DNA of 64,000 nt from Sphingomonadaceae bacterium (GTDB lineage Bacteria; Pseudomonadota; Alphaproteobacteria; Sphingomonadales; Sphingomonadaceae), in assembly GCA_947477745.1 (NCBI GenBank), contig CANJUF010000005.1:1-64000 (forward strand), in the 5' to 3' direction. Positions within the stretch are counted from its first letter, which is position 1; each line of letters begins with the position of its first letter. This document shows, one piece after another, positions 44,698 to 53,760 of the stretch. The position numbers were made by a program, and so were the translations under genes. Under the pieces are notes generated by a model. That model saw nothing but the letters and a program-made list of their open reading frames with translations. It ran no database searches and was not told the DNA's origin.

Positions 44698-47040
44698 TCA
44701 ATCGATATCCACCCGGACATGCGGGATATCGCCTTCAAACTTTCCATCCGGCGTATTGTAGTCGGTCACGGTTGCGCCCCGGTCGCGCCCCACGTCGAGC
44801 ATTTCGCCGTTGCCGGCGGGAAACAGGAGATTGGAAGGCAGCGCGAGGCGGGCGAGCTCCGCTCCGCCCGAACTGAGCACGATCGTGGCAGGCGCGCCGG
44901 GACGGATGGTTTCGTGGCGCATCCGCAGGGTCGATTTACCGGCAGGAAGCGTCTTGTCGGACATGACCGAGAACTGCTCGGCGGGATCGGTCGACCGCGA
45001 CCAGAACAGCGCCGGCCGCCCCTTGTCGAGGTAGAGGCTCCAGCCCCCGAAGCGGCTGGCGAGCGCAACCACCGCGCCTGACGCGCTCGCGCTATCGAGC
45101 ACGAGATCGGCCTCGACCGTGAACGAGCGCATGGCGAGGAACGGGGCGCCGCCTGCGGCGGGAACGCTGACGTCCTTGCCCCAGTAGTCATAATGCTTGG
45201 GCATCAAGGCTAGCGCCGCCATCTGGTTGATCCGCGCCGCGCCAAAACGGTGGTCGAGCGGATAAACATGGTTCGCCTTGGCCTGACGGCCGAACTCGGC
45301 GAGCATCTGCGCGGTCTTTTCCGGTTGGCCCACGGCAAGATCGGTGCTCTGCGAAAAATCCCTGTCGAGGTTGTAGAGAGCGATCGTGTTGTCGGGCTGT
45401 TCGCCGCGTTCGGTGCGCTCCTGCCACGACATGCGGCCATTCTCGCCCGATAGGAACCAGCCGTCCTTGTAGAGACCGATCTTGCCCGCCATCTCGAAAT
45501 ACTGGGTGCGCGGCTTCTTCGCCTCGCAGCTTTGCAGGCTGGAGAGCAGGCTCGCGCCGTCCATCGGCTTCTGATCGGTGCCGAGCACGCGCACGGGAGC
45601 GGGCAGTCCGGCGGCTTCGAGCACGGTCGGAGTCACATCGTTGACATGGCCAAACTGTGCGCAGATCGCGCCGGGCCTTGCGACATGGCCCGTCCACGAA
45701 AGGATCGCCCCATTGCGGATGCCGCCCAGTTGCGAGGCATATTGCTTCACCCACGGATAAGGCGTGTTCATCGCCCAGGCCCAGGCGACCGAATAGTTTT
45801 GGTAAGTCTGCGGTCCGCCCTGGATGTCGAGGCTGCCGTTGAGCCAGTCCTCGCCCTCGTTCTGGACAGCGATGGTGCGCAGTTCGTTGAGCGTGCCGCG
45901 CGGCCCTGCCTCGCCGCTGCCGCCATTGTCGCCCAGCACCACGGCAAACAGCGTGTTGTCGTACTGGCCCATGCGTTTGAGCTCATCGATCACGCGGCCG
46001 AACTGCTCGTCCTGATAGGCGAGCATCGCAGCGGCCACCTCCATCTGGCGGGCATGGAAGGCCTTCTGCCTGGCATTGAGCGAATCCCATGCCGGAAGCT
46101 GCGGCGGTCGCGGCGTCAGCTTCGTTCCCTGCGGGATGATCCCCATGGCGAGCTGCCTGCGCCAGGTGAGCACGCGCTGCACGTCCCAGCCGTGATCGAA
46201 CTTGCCCGCAAAGCGCGCGATATAATCCTTGGGTGCCTGATGCGGGGCATGAGCCGATCCCGGCGCGAAATAGACGAGGAACGGCTTCCTCGGGTTGCCC
46301 GCCTTCTGGTTGTGGACATAGCTGATGATGTCGTCTGCCAGCCGCCGGTCGAGCAGCTTGCCGGCCCGGTCGTTGTCCTGCTCGTTCGCGAGCTGCCGGT
46401 CTCGGTAAAGCGTGGGGGCATACTGGTCGTTGTCGCCGCCGTTGAAGCCGTAGAAATAATCGAAGCCCAGCCCGGTCGGCCAGGTATCGCCGCTCGCGCC
46501 GAGGCTGCGGTCCGTCGCGGGCGAATTGTGATGCTTGCCGAACATCGCCGTCGAATAGCCGTTGAGCCGCAACACCTGCGCGATGGTGGCGGTATCGGCG
46601 CCGATCCGCCCAGTATAGCCGGGCCACGGCGTCGGCAGGTCGGAAAGCATCCCCGTGCCGGTGTTGTGATGGTTGCGCCCGGTCAGCAAGGCGGCGCGCG
46701 TCGGCGAACAGATGCCGGTGGTGTGGAAGCGGTTGTAGCGCTGCCCGGCCTGCGCCATCCGCTCGAAATTGGGGGTCGGCACCGGCCCGCCGAAAGCGCT
46801 GGTCATGGCAAAGCCGACATCGTCGGACAGGAACAGGAACACGTTGGGCGCACCCTCTTGCGCGCGCACCTGCTGGAGCGGTGCGGGGCCGGCCTGCGAC
46901 TGCGCCACGGTTTCGCCGATCGTGCCGGTGAACGGCGCGGGCGGGAGCGGCAGCACGCTGCGGTCCTGCGCCTGCACGTGCCCGCTTGCGAGCGCGGCCA
47001 GGCTTGCCGCTGCGGCCAGCCATCGCGACTTGCTTTTCAT
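44698..47040 (-). CDS. arylsulfatase (type I, Cys formylglycine)
   Basis: A 780-residue sulfatase with signal peptide (WLAAAASLAALASGHVQAQ). NVFLFLSDDVGFAMTSAFGG binds the metal. FHTTGICSPTRAALLTGR has Cys111 in the C-x-P-x-R motif that is converted to formylglycine. FGKHHNSPATDRSLG and VVLGDNGGSGEAG are further family blocks. A C-terminal extension of about 200 residues looks like a beta-rich domain. It would hydrolyse sulfate esters in the periplasm. TetR lies 29 bases upstream on the same strand, so the regulator and sulfatase are probably one transcript. Confidence 0.93.
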   Translation of the reverse strand: MKSKSRWLAAAASLAALASGHVQAQDRSVLPLPPAPFTGTIGETVAQSQAGPAPLQQVRAQEGAPNVFLFLSDDVGFAMTSAFGGPVPTPNFERMAQAGQRYNRFHTTGICSPTRAALLTGRNHHNTGTGMLSDLPTPWPGYTGRIGADTATIAQVLRLNGYSTAMFGKHHNSPATDRSLGASGDTWPTGLGFDYFYGFNGGDNDQYAPTLYRDRQLANEQDNDRAGKLLDRRLADDIISYVHNQKAGNPRKPFLVYFAPGSAHAPHQAPKDYIARFAGKFDHGWDVQRVLTWRRQLAMGIIPQGTKLTPRPPQLPAWDSLNARQKAFHARQMEVAAAMLAYQDEQFGRVIDELKRMGQYDNTLFAVVLGDNGGSGEAGPRGTLNELRTIAVQNEGEDWLNGSLDIQGGPQTYQNYSVAWAWAMNTPYPWVKQYASQLGGIRNGAILSWTGHVARPGAICAQFGHVNDVTPTVLEAAGLPAPVRVLGTDQKPMDGASLLSSLQSCEAKKPRTQYFEMAGKIGLYKDGWFLSGENGRMSWQERTERGEQPDNTIALYNLDRDFSQSTDLAVGQPEKTAQMLAEFGRQAKANHVYPLDHRFGAARINQMAALALMPKHYDYWGKDVSVPAAGGAPFLAMRSFTVEADLVLDSASASGAVVALASRFGGWSLYLDKGRPALFWSRSTDPAEQFSVMSDKTLPAGKSTLRMRHETIRPGAPATIVLSSGGAELARLALPSNLLFPAGNGEMLDVGRDRGATVTDYNTPDGKFEGDIPHVRVDID

Positions 47041-47069
47041 CTGCTCTCTCCCTGTCCCGTTCTTCCAGG

Positions 47070-47708
47070 CTATCCCGCGACCAGTGCCGCCGCAGCCATG
47101 GCCACGGCATCGCCAAACAGCCGGGCAGACCTTGCCTCATCGCTGCCCGCTTCGAAATCGATTTGTTGCAGCGCGCTCGCCACCAGCGCCGTCACCATGC
47201 GGATGCGCTCGCCGAACAGGTCGCGCGACTCTGGCGGCACGCACAGCAGCAGCCGCTCGAACAAGGCGCGCGTCTCGGGAAACTCGTCGTTTAGCTCGAC
47301 CCGGGTCGAGATCATGCCCGAGCGTTCCAGCCCGGAGAGAAAGCGCACATAGGAGTGCCGGCCCGCGCTGTCGGTCTGTTCGAACAGCGGGAAGAAAAAC
47401 ACGCGCACAAGGGTGAGCGCGTCCTTGTCCATGCCGGCTTGCTGCGCCTTGGCGAACAGCTCGCCGCGCCGCGTGTCTATTGCGGGCAGGCGGTAGCGAT
47501 AGACCTCGCGGATCAGCGCCTGCTTGCTGCCGAAATGATAGGCGACGACATTGGTGTTCGACGAACCGATGGCGGCACCGATCTGGCGCGTCGACACGCC
47601 TTCGACCCCGGCCTGCGCAAACAGCGATTCGGCCGCTTCGATCAAGGCTGCGCGAGTCGCTTCGCCGCGTGGATCGGCGCGCTTGCGCGAAGCTTGCGGT
47701 GCGTTCAT
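47070..47708 (-). CDS. TetR-family transcriptional regulator
   Basis: A 212-residue repressor. The HTH reads ALIEAAESLFAQAGVEGVST, then RQIGAAIGSSNTNVVAYHFG and SKQALIREVYRYRLP, typical of TetR. The C-terminal helical domain is of the kind that binds hydrophobic ligands. I start it at ATG 47708; the ATG-like codon at 47732 is not preceded by a better site. A perfect palindrome TAAGGCAATTGCCTTA lies 45 bases upstream and may be its own operator. The arylsulfatase gene follows directly. Confidence 0.92.
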   Translation of the reverse strand: MNAPQASRKRADPRGEATRAALIEAAESLFAQAGVEGVSTRQIGAAIGSSNTNVVAYHFGSKQALIREVYRYRLPAIDTRRGELFAKAQQAGMDKDALTLVRVFFFPLFEQTDSAGRHSYVRFLSGLERSGMISTRVELNDEFPETRALFERLLLCVPPESRDLFGERIRMVTALVASALQQIDFEAGSDEARSARLFGDAVAMAAAALVAG

Positions 47709-47752
47709 CGTTATCCATGTCCCGCGCGGCAATCTGCGCCGCGGGCATGGCG

Positions 47753-47768
47753 TAAGGCAATTGCCTTA
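47753..47768. promoter_or_regulatory. TetR-proximal palindrome TAAGGCAATTGCCTTA
   Basis: A perfect 16-bp palindrome 45 bases upstream of tetR, in the gap before the DoxX gene. Its core GGCAATTGC also occurs in other intergenic regions at 16024, 17427 and 54453. Confidence 0.55.
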
Positions 47769-47817
47769 GAGGGGTCAATGCCTTGCTGGCTTCAAGCCTG
47801 CAGGCACGGCAGGACGC

Positions 47818-48375
47818 TTACCAGTCGAACCATTTGCGATGCCCCGTCCTCGCCACCGTATCGACATAGCCGTCGCCGTTGCGATCGACCACGATCCGAT
47901 CCGTCTTTCCGGTCGCCATCGCGCCTTCAGCCCTTGCCGCACGCAATTCGGCGTCGTGAATGCGCTTCTCGGCATCGCGCGCGGCAAGCTCGCCTTTGCG
48001 TTCGCGCTTCATGCCGTAATAATGCGACCACATCTGGCTGTGCGCGAAGGCGAACATCAGGCCGCCCATGATCGCCAGGTTCTTCATCGCCATTGCCGCC
48101 TGCATCGGATCGGTGAAGCGGTTGTGGAAGAACAGCGTCGCCAGGGCGACGAACACGAACAGCGCGATCGAAACCAGCCGCACCGCGAAACCGGCGGCCA
48201 GCATCAACCCCGCGACAAGTTCGAACAGCCCGATGGGAACCGCAAGCGCAGGCGAGAGTCCGACTGACCCAAGCATCTGCGACGTCCCTGCCGGATCGGC
48301 GAGCTTGCCGATGCCCGAGACGATGAAGATGATGGCGATCAGTACTCTGCCGATGATGGCGGCGATCTTGGACAT
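47818..48375 (-). CDS. DoxX-family membrane protein with EF-hand-like tail
   Basis: A 185-residue protein. The first 120 residues carry four hydrophobic segments of the DoxX type: IAAIIGRVLIAIIFIVSGIG at the start and FVALATLFFHNRF in the middle. The tail after a charged helix contains VVDRNGDGYVDTV, matching a DxNxDGxxD calcium-binding loop as in EF-hands or dockerins. DoxX proteins are linked to quinone/thiol redox but this tail is unusual. Confidence 0.85.
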   Translation of the reverse strand: MSKIAAIIGRVLIAIIFIVSGIGKLADPAGTSQMLGSVGLSPALAVPIGLFELVAGLMLAAGFAVRLVSIALFVFVALATLFFHNRFTDPMQAAMAMKNLAIMGGLMFAFAHSQMWSHYYGMKRERKGELAARDAEKRIHDAELRAARAEGAMATGKTDRIVVDRNGDGYVDTVARTGHRKWFDW

Positions 48376-48447
48376 GACGCGTTCTCCCGCAGGCTTTTTC
48401 GTGAAAGCCGCGAGAGCGCGCTTGGTTCCCGGATTGGCGCGGGGCTC

Positions 48448-48918
48448 CTAGCGCCCGCCGCCGAAGTGGCTGTTGGCCGCGAACCAGTCAGTCCGTACCT
48501 TGCGGTGCGCGATCAGCCACTGCCCGTCTTCCTTGCGGAACTTGTCGACGTAGACGCCCGAGTGATCGGGACCGACATCGGTGATGACCATCCAGTAAGT
48601 GCGCACATCAGCCGTGTCGGGGCCGGTCAGGTCGATCTTGCAAGTGGTTAGGTTGTGCCGCACGAATTCGGCCGAGCGCTTGACGACCGCGCTCTCTTCG
48701 CCCTTTGGGGTGTTCTTCCAGGCGTTCTGCCAGGCGAGGATCGCGGCGCGGCCTTCGTAATAGAGGCCCTTGCCGCCCTTGCGGTCAGCCGATTCGATAA
48801 TCCCGTCCGTGGTGAAGCAGGCGGCATAGTCCTCGGTTCGCGAACGGTCTCCCGAGGCATTGTACTTGGCGAGCGTGTCGCGGATTGCCTCGCGGGCAAG
48901 CAGATCTTCGAGTGTCAT
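48448..48918 (-). CDS. SnoaL-like protein
   Basis: A 156-residue NTF2-fold protein: LLAREAIRDTLAKYNASGDR, then RTEDYAACFTTDGIIESA and KFRKEDGQWLIAHRKVRTDW, the typical SnoaL_4 pattern. The ATG at 48918 has GAGGAGAG upstream. Its position between the DoxX gene and dcd, near other catabolic genes, suggests a cyclase, isomerase or dehydratase role, but no catalytic residues can be assigned. Confidence 0.85.
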   Translation of the reverse strand: MTLEDLLAREAIRDTLAKYNASGDRSRTEDYAACFTTDGIIESADRKGGKGLYYEGRAAILAWQNAWKNTPKGEESAVVKRSAEFVRHNLTTCKIDLTGPDTADVRTYWMVITDVGPDHSGVYVDKFRKEDGQWLIAHRKVRTDWFAANSHFGGGR

Positions 48919-48945
48919 TGTATTCTCTCCTCTCCCGGCGCGCGC

Positions 48946-49500
48946 TTACAGTTTCGGCAGCGTCACGCCTTTTTGTCCCATGTATTTTCCGGCACGGTCG
49001 GCATAGCTGGTCTCGCACGGCTCGTTGCCCTGCAGGAACAGGAACTGGCACGCGCCTTCGTTGGCGTAAACCTTGGCGGGCAGCGGTGTCGTGTTCGAAA
49101 ACTCGAGCGTGACGTGCCCTTCCCAGCCCGGCTCCAGCGGGGTCACGTTGACGATGATGCCGCAGCGCGCATAGGTCGACTTGCCCAAGCAAATCACCAG
49201 CACGTCGCGCGGGATGCGGAAATATTCGACCGTGCGCGCCAGCACGAACGAATTGGGCGGGATCACACAGACGTCGGTCTTGCGGTCGACGAAGCTGTTG
49301 GCGGCGAAATTCTTGGGATCGACCACCGCACTGTCGACATTGGTGAAGATCTTGAACTCGTCGGCCACCCGCGCGTCATAGCCATAGGAAGACAGTCCGT
49401 AGGAAATGCAGCCACCGCGCCGCTGCGCCTCGACGAACGGCTCGATCATGCCGGTGGTTTGCGCCGCGTTCCGAATCCATTTGTCGCTGAGAATCGCCAT
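48946..49500 (-). CDS. dcd: dCTP deaminase
   Basis: A 184-residue enzyme that converts dCTP to dUTP for dTTP synthesis. [17 protein letters not shown], then [40 protein letters not shown] and [13 protein letters not shown] are the conserved trimer and active-site blocks. I use the ATG at 49500 ([11 protein letters not shown]), as in the family; the frame is open to 49647 without homologous residues. It is a housekeeping gene inside an otherwise catabolic block. Confidence 0.95.
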   Translation of the reverse strand: MAILSDKWIRNAAQTTGMIEPFVEAQRRGGCISYGLSSYGYDARVADEFKIFTNVDSAVVDPKNFAANSFVDRKTDVCVIPPNSFVLARTVEYFRIPRDVLVICLGKSTYARCGIIVNVTPLEPGWEGHVTLEFSNTTPLPAKVYANEGACQFLFLQGNEPCETSYADRAGKYMGQKGVTLPKL

Positions 49501-49613
49501 GACCGGCGATGTGCGCGATGAGGGCCTGCGGGGCAAGCCGCGAAGGCGATTCTTCAACGATCGCGCCAGGTCAAAAAAATGATGACAACCAGTCCATTTA
49601 ATTTCAGAATGGA

Positions 49614-49623
49614 TTGTGATAAT
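49614..49623 (+). promoter_or_regulatory. candidate extended -10 element
   Basis: TTGTGATAAT (TGT plus GATAAT) lies about 48-57 bases before the Rieske oxygenase ATG. The core matches those before the P450 and the sterol-desaturase-like gene. Confidence 0.4.
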
Positions 49624-49670
49624 CTTCGGCGGCAACGAGTCCGCCAACGGACCACTGAGAGAGGCGAAAG

Positions 49671-50702
49671 ATGATCAACCACCTCCCTGACAGCCCCATC
49701 GACCGTTCGATGGACTTCCCCTGGGGCGTTCCCTACGGCTGGTACTTCGTCGGCTATTCCGACGAGCTCAAGCCCGGCGACGTCAAGCCGCTGCGCTATT
49801 TCGAGCGCGAACAGGTGCTGTTCCGGGGCGAAGACGGCGAGGTCGCCCTGCTCGAAGCGCATTGCCCGCACCTTGGGGCGCACATCGGCTATGGCGGCAA
49901 GGTCAATGGCAATTCGGTCGCCTGCCCGTTCCATGGCTGGGAATTCAAGGGCGATGGGTTCTGCTCGGCGATCCCCTACGCCAAGGCGTTCCCGCCGATC
50001 GCCAAGCGCGAGCCGCTGCTCCATTCCTATCCGGTCAAGGAGCGGGCCAACGTGATCTGGGCCTGGTATCACCCCGAAAACGTCGAACCGATCTTCGACG
50101 TGGTCGACTATCCCGAATATACCGATCCCGCCTGGGACAATTCGATGCGCTATGAGTGGATCGCCTATACCAGCCCGCAGGAAGAGGCGGAGAATGCGGT
50201 CGATATCGCGCATTTCCAGTTCGTCCACGGCGCGCCGGGCGTGCCCGAGGGCAAAGCTGTCTACGAAGGCCACATCCGCCGCTCGCGCTCGGACGGCAGG
50301 TTCGAGGTGATGAACGACAAGGGCGAAATGGAAGTGTTCGAATCGCACGTCCAGACCATCGCCAACGGCGCGGGCCAGAAGATCACCACGCTGGAGGCCA
50401 GGCTCAAGGTCTGGCTGATGGTGCTGCTCACCCCGATCAAGCGCAACCTCACCGAGATCCGTTTTGCCTACGCCTTCCCCAGGCAGGAGCCGGGATCGGC
50501 GGGAGAGGCGGAATACAATGCCTATTGTGAGCGCATCGCCGGAGAAACCGGGCTGCTCGCCGACCTGCCGATCTTCAACAACAAGGTGCACCGCACCAAT
50601 CCGCTGATCGTCGACGGCGATGGCGACATCCTGCGCTATCGCCAGTGGTTCAGCCAGTTTTATGCCGGTGACGACGTGCCGCACAAGATGGCCGCGGAAT
50701 AA
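49671..50702 (+). CDS. Rieske non-heme iron oxygenase (KshA-like)
   Basis: A 343-residue oxygenase. The Rieske cluster is [12 protein letters not shown] and [12 protein letters not shown]; the mononuclear iron is bound by [18 protein letters not shown] (Asp, His, His). Length and order resemble 3-ketosteroid 9-alpha-hydroxylase oxygenase and related enzymes. No reductase gene is adjacent. The ATG at 49671 is preceded by GAGAGAGGCGAAAG. The amidohydrolase follows after 29 bases. Confidence 0.91.
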   Translation: MINHLPDSPIDRSMDFPWGVPYGWYFVGYSDELKPGDVKPLRYFEREQVLFRGEDGEVALLEAHCPHLGAHIGYGGKVNGNSVACPFHGWEFKGDGFCSAIPYAKAFPPIAKREPLLHSYPVKERANVIWAWYHPENVEPIFDVVDYPEYTDPAWDNSMRYEWIAYTSPQEEAENAVDIAHFQFVHGAPGVPEGKAVYEGHIRRSRSDGRFEVMNDKGEMEVFESHVQTIANGAGQKITTLEARLKVWLMVLLTPIKRNLTEIRFAYAFPRQEPGSAGEAEYNAYCERIAGETGLLADLPIFNNKVHRTNPLIVDGDGDILRYRQWFSQFYAGDDVPHKMAAE

Positions 50703-50731
50703 CTGTGCATACGAATCCGGAGAGAGATAAA

Positions 50732-51919
50732 ATGGACCGCTATCTTGTCATTTCGTCCGACGGCCACGCCGGACTGCCGCCCGAGCGTTATCGCGACTAT
50801 GTCGATCCCCAGTATCGCGACGAGTTCGATCGCCAGCTCGCGGCCGCGATCGCCGAGCGCGCGGCGGCTGAAAACGCTTTCCTGATCAGCGAATTCAACA
50901 CCAAGTGGCGCGCCGAGAATGCCGGCGGCCTCGATGGTGCATGGGATTCGGCGACGCGCAACCGGGTGATGGACGCAGACGGCGTGACCGCGGAAGTGCT
51001 GTTCACCGACGGTATTACCGAAAACAACTCCCCGCCGTTCGGCGCGGACCTCGGCATGCGCCCGTTCGACGCCAATCCGGAACTGCAATGGGCCGGCGCG
51101 CGCGCCTTCAATCGATGGCTCGCCGAATTCTGCCAGGAAGAACCCGTTCGCCGTCTCGGCATGGGGCTTTGCCCGGCGCTGTGGGACGTGGAAACGAACG
51201 TCAGGGAAATCCGCTGGGCCAAGGAAAACGGCCTCAAGGGCATGCAGCTCAGCCACATCGTCGAAGGCTACGATAACTACAACCACCCCAAATACGATCC
51301 GATGTGGGCCGCGCTCGAAGAGACCGGCATGGTCGTCAACTTCCATTCGGGCGCATCGCAGCCCTATGACCAGACGCAGCCGGGCTGGGTCGGCATTTAC
51401 TGCGTCGAATACCCGTTCTGGCTGAGCCGCCCGCTGATCGCGATGATCTTCGGCGGCGTGTTCGACCGTTTCCCCAAGCTCAAGGTCGCCTTCACCGAAG
51501 TGGGCGGCGACTTCTGGTGGCCCTCGCTGATGCAGCTGATGGACTTCCGCGCCAAAGTGAAGAAGGGCAGCGCCAAGATGGGCGACCACACGGCCCGGCT
51601 GAAGCTGACGCCGACCGAATATATCCGCCGCAACGTCTGGATCGGCAGCTCGGCGCAGATGGACGACCAGAACTACGAGGATTACCACAAGATCGGCATC
51701 GACCGGGTGATGTGGGGCACCGACTATCCGCATCCCGAGGGCACCTGGCCCTACACACACGAGCAGATGCACGGCGCGCTCGACGGGCTGGACGAAGCGG
51801 GCCTCGAAAAGGTGCTCGGCCTCAACGCAGTCGATTGCTTCGACCTCGACATCGAGCCGCTGAACAAGATCGCATCGCGGATCGGGCCGTTGAGGTCGCA
51901 GTTCAAACAGGCGGCATAG
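50732..51919 (+). CDS. amidohydrolase-family protein
   Basis: A 395-residue TIM-barrel metalloenzyme of the amidohydrolase_2/ACMSD type. The start MDRYLVISSDGHAGLPPERY has an SDGH in place of the family's D-x-H. The metal ligands VVNFHSG and IFGGVFDRFPKLKVAFTEVG are present, and VMWGTDYPHPEGTWPYT is the C-terminal signature Asp. Hydrolysis or decarboxylation of a ring-cleavage product is likely. It follows the Rieske gene by 29 bases, with GGAGAGAG before the ATG. Confidence 0.9.
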   Translation: MDRYLVISSDGHAGLPPERYRDYVDPQYRDEFDRQLAAAIAERAAAENAFLISEFNTKWRAENAGGLDGAWDSATRNRVMDADGVTAEVLFTDGITENNSPPFGADLGMRPFDANPELQWAGARAFNRWLAEFCQEEPVRRLGMGLCPALWDVETNVREIRWAKENGLKGMQLSHIVEGYDNYNHPKYDPMWAALEETGMVVNFHSGASQPYDQTQPGWVGIYCVEYPFWLSRPLIAMIFGGVFDRFPKLKVAFTEVGGDFWWPSLMQLMDFRAKVKKGSAKMGDHTARLKLTPTEYIRRNVWIGSSAQMDDQNYEDYHKIGIDRVMWGTDYPHPEGTWPYTHEQMHGALDGLDEAGLEKVLGLNAVDCFDLDIEPLNKIASRIGPLRSQFKQAA

Positions 51920-51927
51920 TCTAAGCA

Positions 51928-52032
51928 GTCATTGCGAGGAGCCCGGACTTGATCCGGGATACGAAGCAATCCAGAGCAATTTCAAACCGCCCCTGGATTG
52001 CTTCCCCCGGCATCCGCCGGTGTCGCAATGAC
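51928..52032. repeat. REP-like palindromic repeat
   Basis: The outer arms GTCATTGCGA and TCGCAATGAC pair, and inside them GAAGCAATCCAG pairs with CTGGATTGCTTC; CCCGGACTTGATCCGGG adds a small hairpin. The 105-bp element sits between the amidohydrolase and SDR genes. It is of a type common in intergenic regions of alphaproteobacteria and may split the operon. Confidence 0.7.
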
Positions 52033-52095
52033 GAATGAATCAGATATTGCGCCGCGCATCAGGGCCTTAAGAAAATTCGTGGGAGAGGGAACACA

Positions 52096-52941
52096 ATGAA
52101 GGATTTCAACGGCAAGGTCGCCGTCGTCACCGGCGGCGCCAGCGGCGTCGGTCGCTGCCTGGCGCAGCAGCTCGCAGCCGAGGGCGCCAAGGTCGTCATC
52201 ACCGACATCAACGCCGAGAAGCTGGCTGCGGTCGCCGCTGAACTGACCGCCGAGGGCCCGAGCGGGACCATCGAAGGCATCGCCAGTGACGTGACCAGGG
52301 AAGAATCGGTGCAGGCGCTCGCCGATCAGGTCTTCGCCAAATATGGCCGGGTCGACATGCTGTTCAACAATGCCGGCGTCGGCCTTGCCGACATGCGCAG
52401 CCCGTTCTGGGACCTGCCGATGAAGGACTGGCAGTGGGGCTTCGGCGTCCATGTCATGGGGCCGGTCCACGGCATCAAGGCCTTCGTGCCGCGCATGATG
52501 GCGCAGGACGGCGAGGGCTTCGTGGTCAACACCACCTCGGGCAACGGCGCGCTGCACTCGATCACCAACACACCGATCTATGCCTCGTCAAAGGCCGCGC
52601 TCACCAGCCTGACCGAGGTGCTTTACGGCCAGCTCAAGGAGAAGGCCCCGCACATCAAGGTCGGCATCCTGTTCCCCGGGCCGCGCCTGGTGAACACCGG
52701 CCTGCTCGATTCGCCGCGTCCCGACGAGTTCCGCGATCCCGCCAATCCGCTGCCCAAGGGCGTGCCGATGAGCGATCTGGCACAGCGCATGGGCGGCGTC
52801 GAAATGACCGAGCCCGACGACGTTGCGGCTTACTGCCTCGAATGCGTGAAGAAGGACCAGTTCTGGATGCTGCATCCCGAATCGAGTCTCGACGGCTTCG
52901 ACGCGCGCGTTGCCAGCCTGCGCGAGCGGCGCAATCCCTGA
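52096..52941 (+). CDS. short-chain dehydrogenase/reductase
   Basis: A 281-residue SDR. VAVVTGGASGVGRCLAQQLA is the cofactor motif; TDINAEKLAAVA suggests NAD preference; MLFNNAGVGLADM, NTTSGNGALHS and YASSKAALTSL give the catalytic residues. The ATG at 52096 follows GGGAGAGGGAACACA. It begins a three-gene unit with another SDR (13 bases on) and a SnoaL protein, likely oxidising or reducing a hydroxyl/keto intermediate. Confidence 0.93.
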   Translation: MKDFNGKVAVVTGGASGVGRCLAQQLAAEGAKVVITDINAEKLAAVAAELTAEGPSGTIEGIASDVTREESVQALADQVFAKYGRVDMLFNNAGVGLADMRSPFWDLPMKDWQWGFGVHVMGPVHGIKAFVPRMMAQDGEGFVVNTTSGNGALHSITNTPIYASSKAALTSLTEVLYGQLKEKAPHIKVGILFPGPRLVNTGLLDSPRPDEFRDPANPLPKGVPMSDLAQRMGGVEMTEPDDVAAYCLECVKKDQFWMLHPESSLDGFDARVASLRERRNP

Positions 52942-52954
52942 AGCGGACAAAGCG

Positions 52955-53746
52955 ATGGCGAACGAACTTGCAGGCAAGGTGGCGATCGTCACCGGGGCGA
53001 GCCGCGGCATCGGCAGGGGCGCATCGCTCGCCTTTGCCGAGGCGGGCGCGGCGGTAATCGTCGCGGCGCGAAGCACCGACAAGCTGACAGAATTGGTCGC
53101 CGAGATCGAAGCGGCTGGCGGCAAGGCGCACGCGGTCGCCTGCGACGTGCGCGACAAGGCTCAGATCGAAGCCTGCATCAAGGCCGCGATCGACACTTAT
53201 GGCCGGCTCGACGTGCTCTACAACAACGCCCAGACCATCGAATACCTCTACCTCAAGGATTGCGACGACGAGACGATGCTGGACGTGATCATGTCCGGCC
53301 CGATCGCCACGTATCGCTTTATGCAAGCCGCGTACCCCCACCTGAAGGCCAGCAAGGGGGTGATCATCAACACCGGCTCGTCGTCGCGCTATCTGGCATC
53401 GGGCGCGCGCTACGGCCCCTACAACTCGGCCAAGGCGGGGATCGAGGCACTGACCCGCACCGCCGCCGACGAGTGGGCCGAAGACGGCATTCGCGTGTTC
53501 ATGCTCAATCCCGAAGCCGAATCGACCATGACGATGAACTGGAAAGCGCGCGAGCCGGAGAAATACGCCGCCGCCGTCGCGAACAAGCCCAACCAGCGCA
53601 TGGGCCATCCGCTCGAGGACATCGGCCGGCCGCTGGTGCGCATGATCTTCGATGCCGACCGCTACAACCGCAAGACTCTGGGGATCAGCTCGGCAGGTGT
53701 GACCGATACGATCGAGACAATTTCGTTCGAACCGCTGACGGTCTGA
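52955..53746 (+). CDS. short-chain dehydrogenase/reductase
   Basis: A 263-residue SDR. VAIVTGASRGIGRGASLAFA is the cofactor motif; the AARSTDKL region after strand 2 suggests NADP. LYNNAQTIEYLYL has the family's NNAG changed to NNAQ, a mild departure. INTGSSSRYLASGA, YGPYNSAKAGIEALT give Ser, Tyr and Lys. It starts at ATG 52955, 13 bases after the preceding SDR, and precedes SnoaL by 14 bases. Confidence 0.91.
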   Translation: MANELAGKVAIVTGASRGIGRGASLAFAEAGAAVIVAARSTDKLTELVAEIEAAGGKAHAVACDVRDKAQIEACIKAAIDTYGRLDVLYNNAQTIEYLYLKDCDDETMLDVIMSGPIATYRFMQAAYPHLKASKGVIINTGSSSRYLASGARYGPYNSAKAGIEALTRTAADEWAEDGIRVFMLNPEAESTMTMNWKAREPEKYAAAVANKPNQRMGHPLEDIGRPLVRMIFDADRYNRKTLGISSAGVTDTIETISFEPLTV

Positions 53747-53760
53747 CGGGAGCAAGTTCA

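Noticed and set aside
45532..47352. Open frame of 606 codons on the plus strand
   Set aside because: It is antisense to the arylsulfatase gene with its clear motifs.
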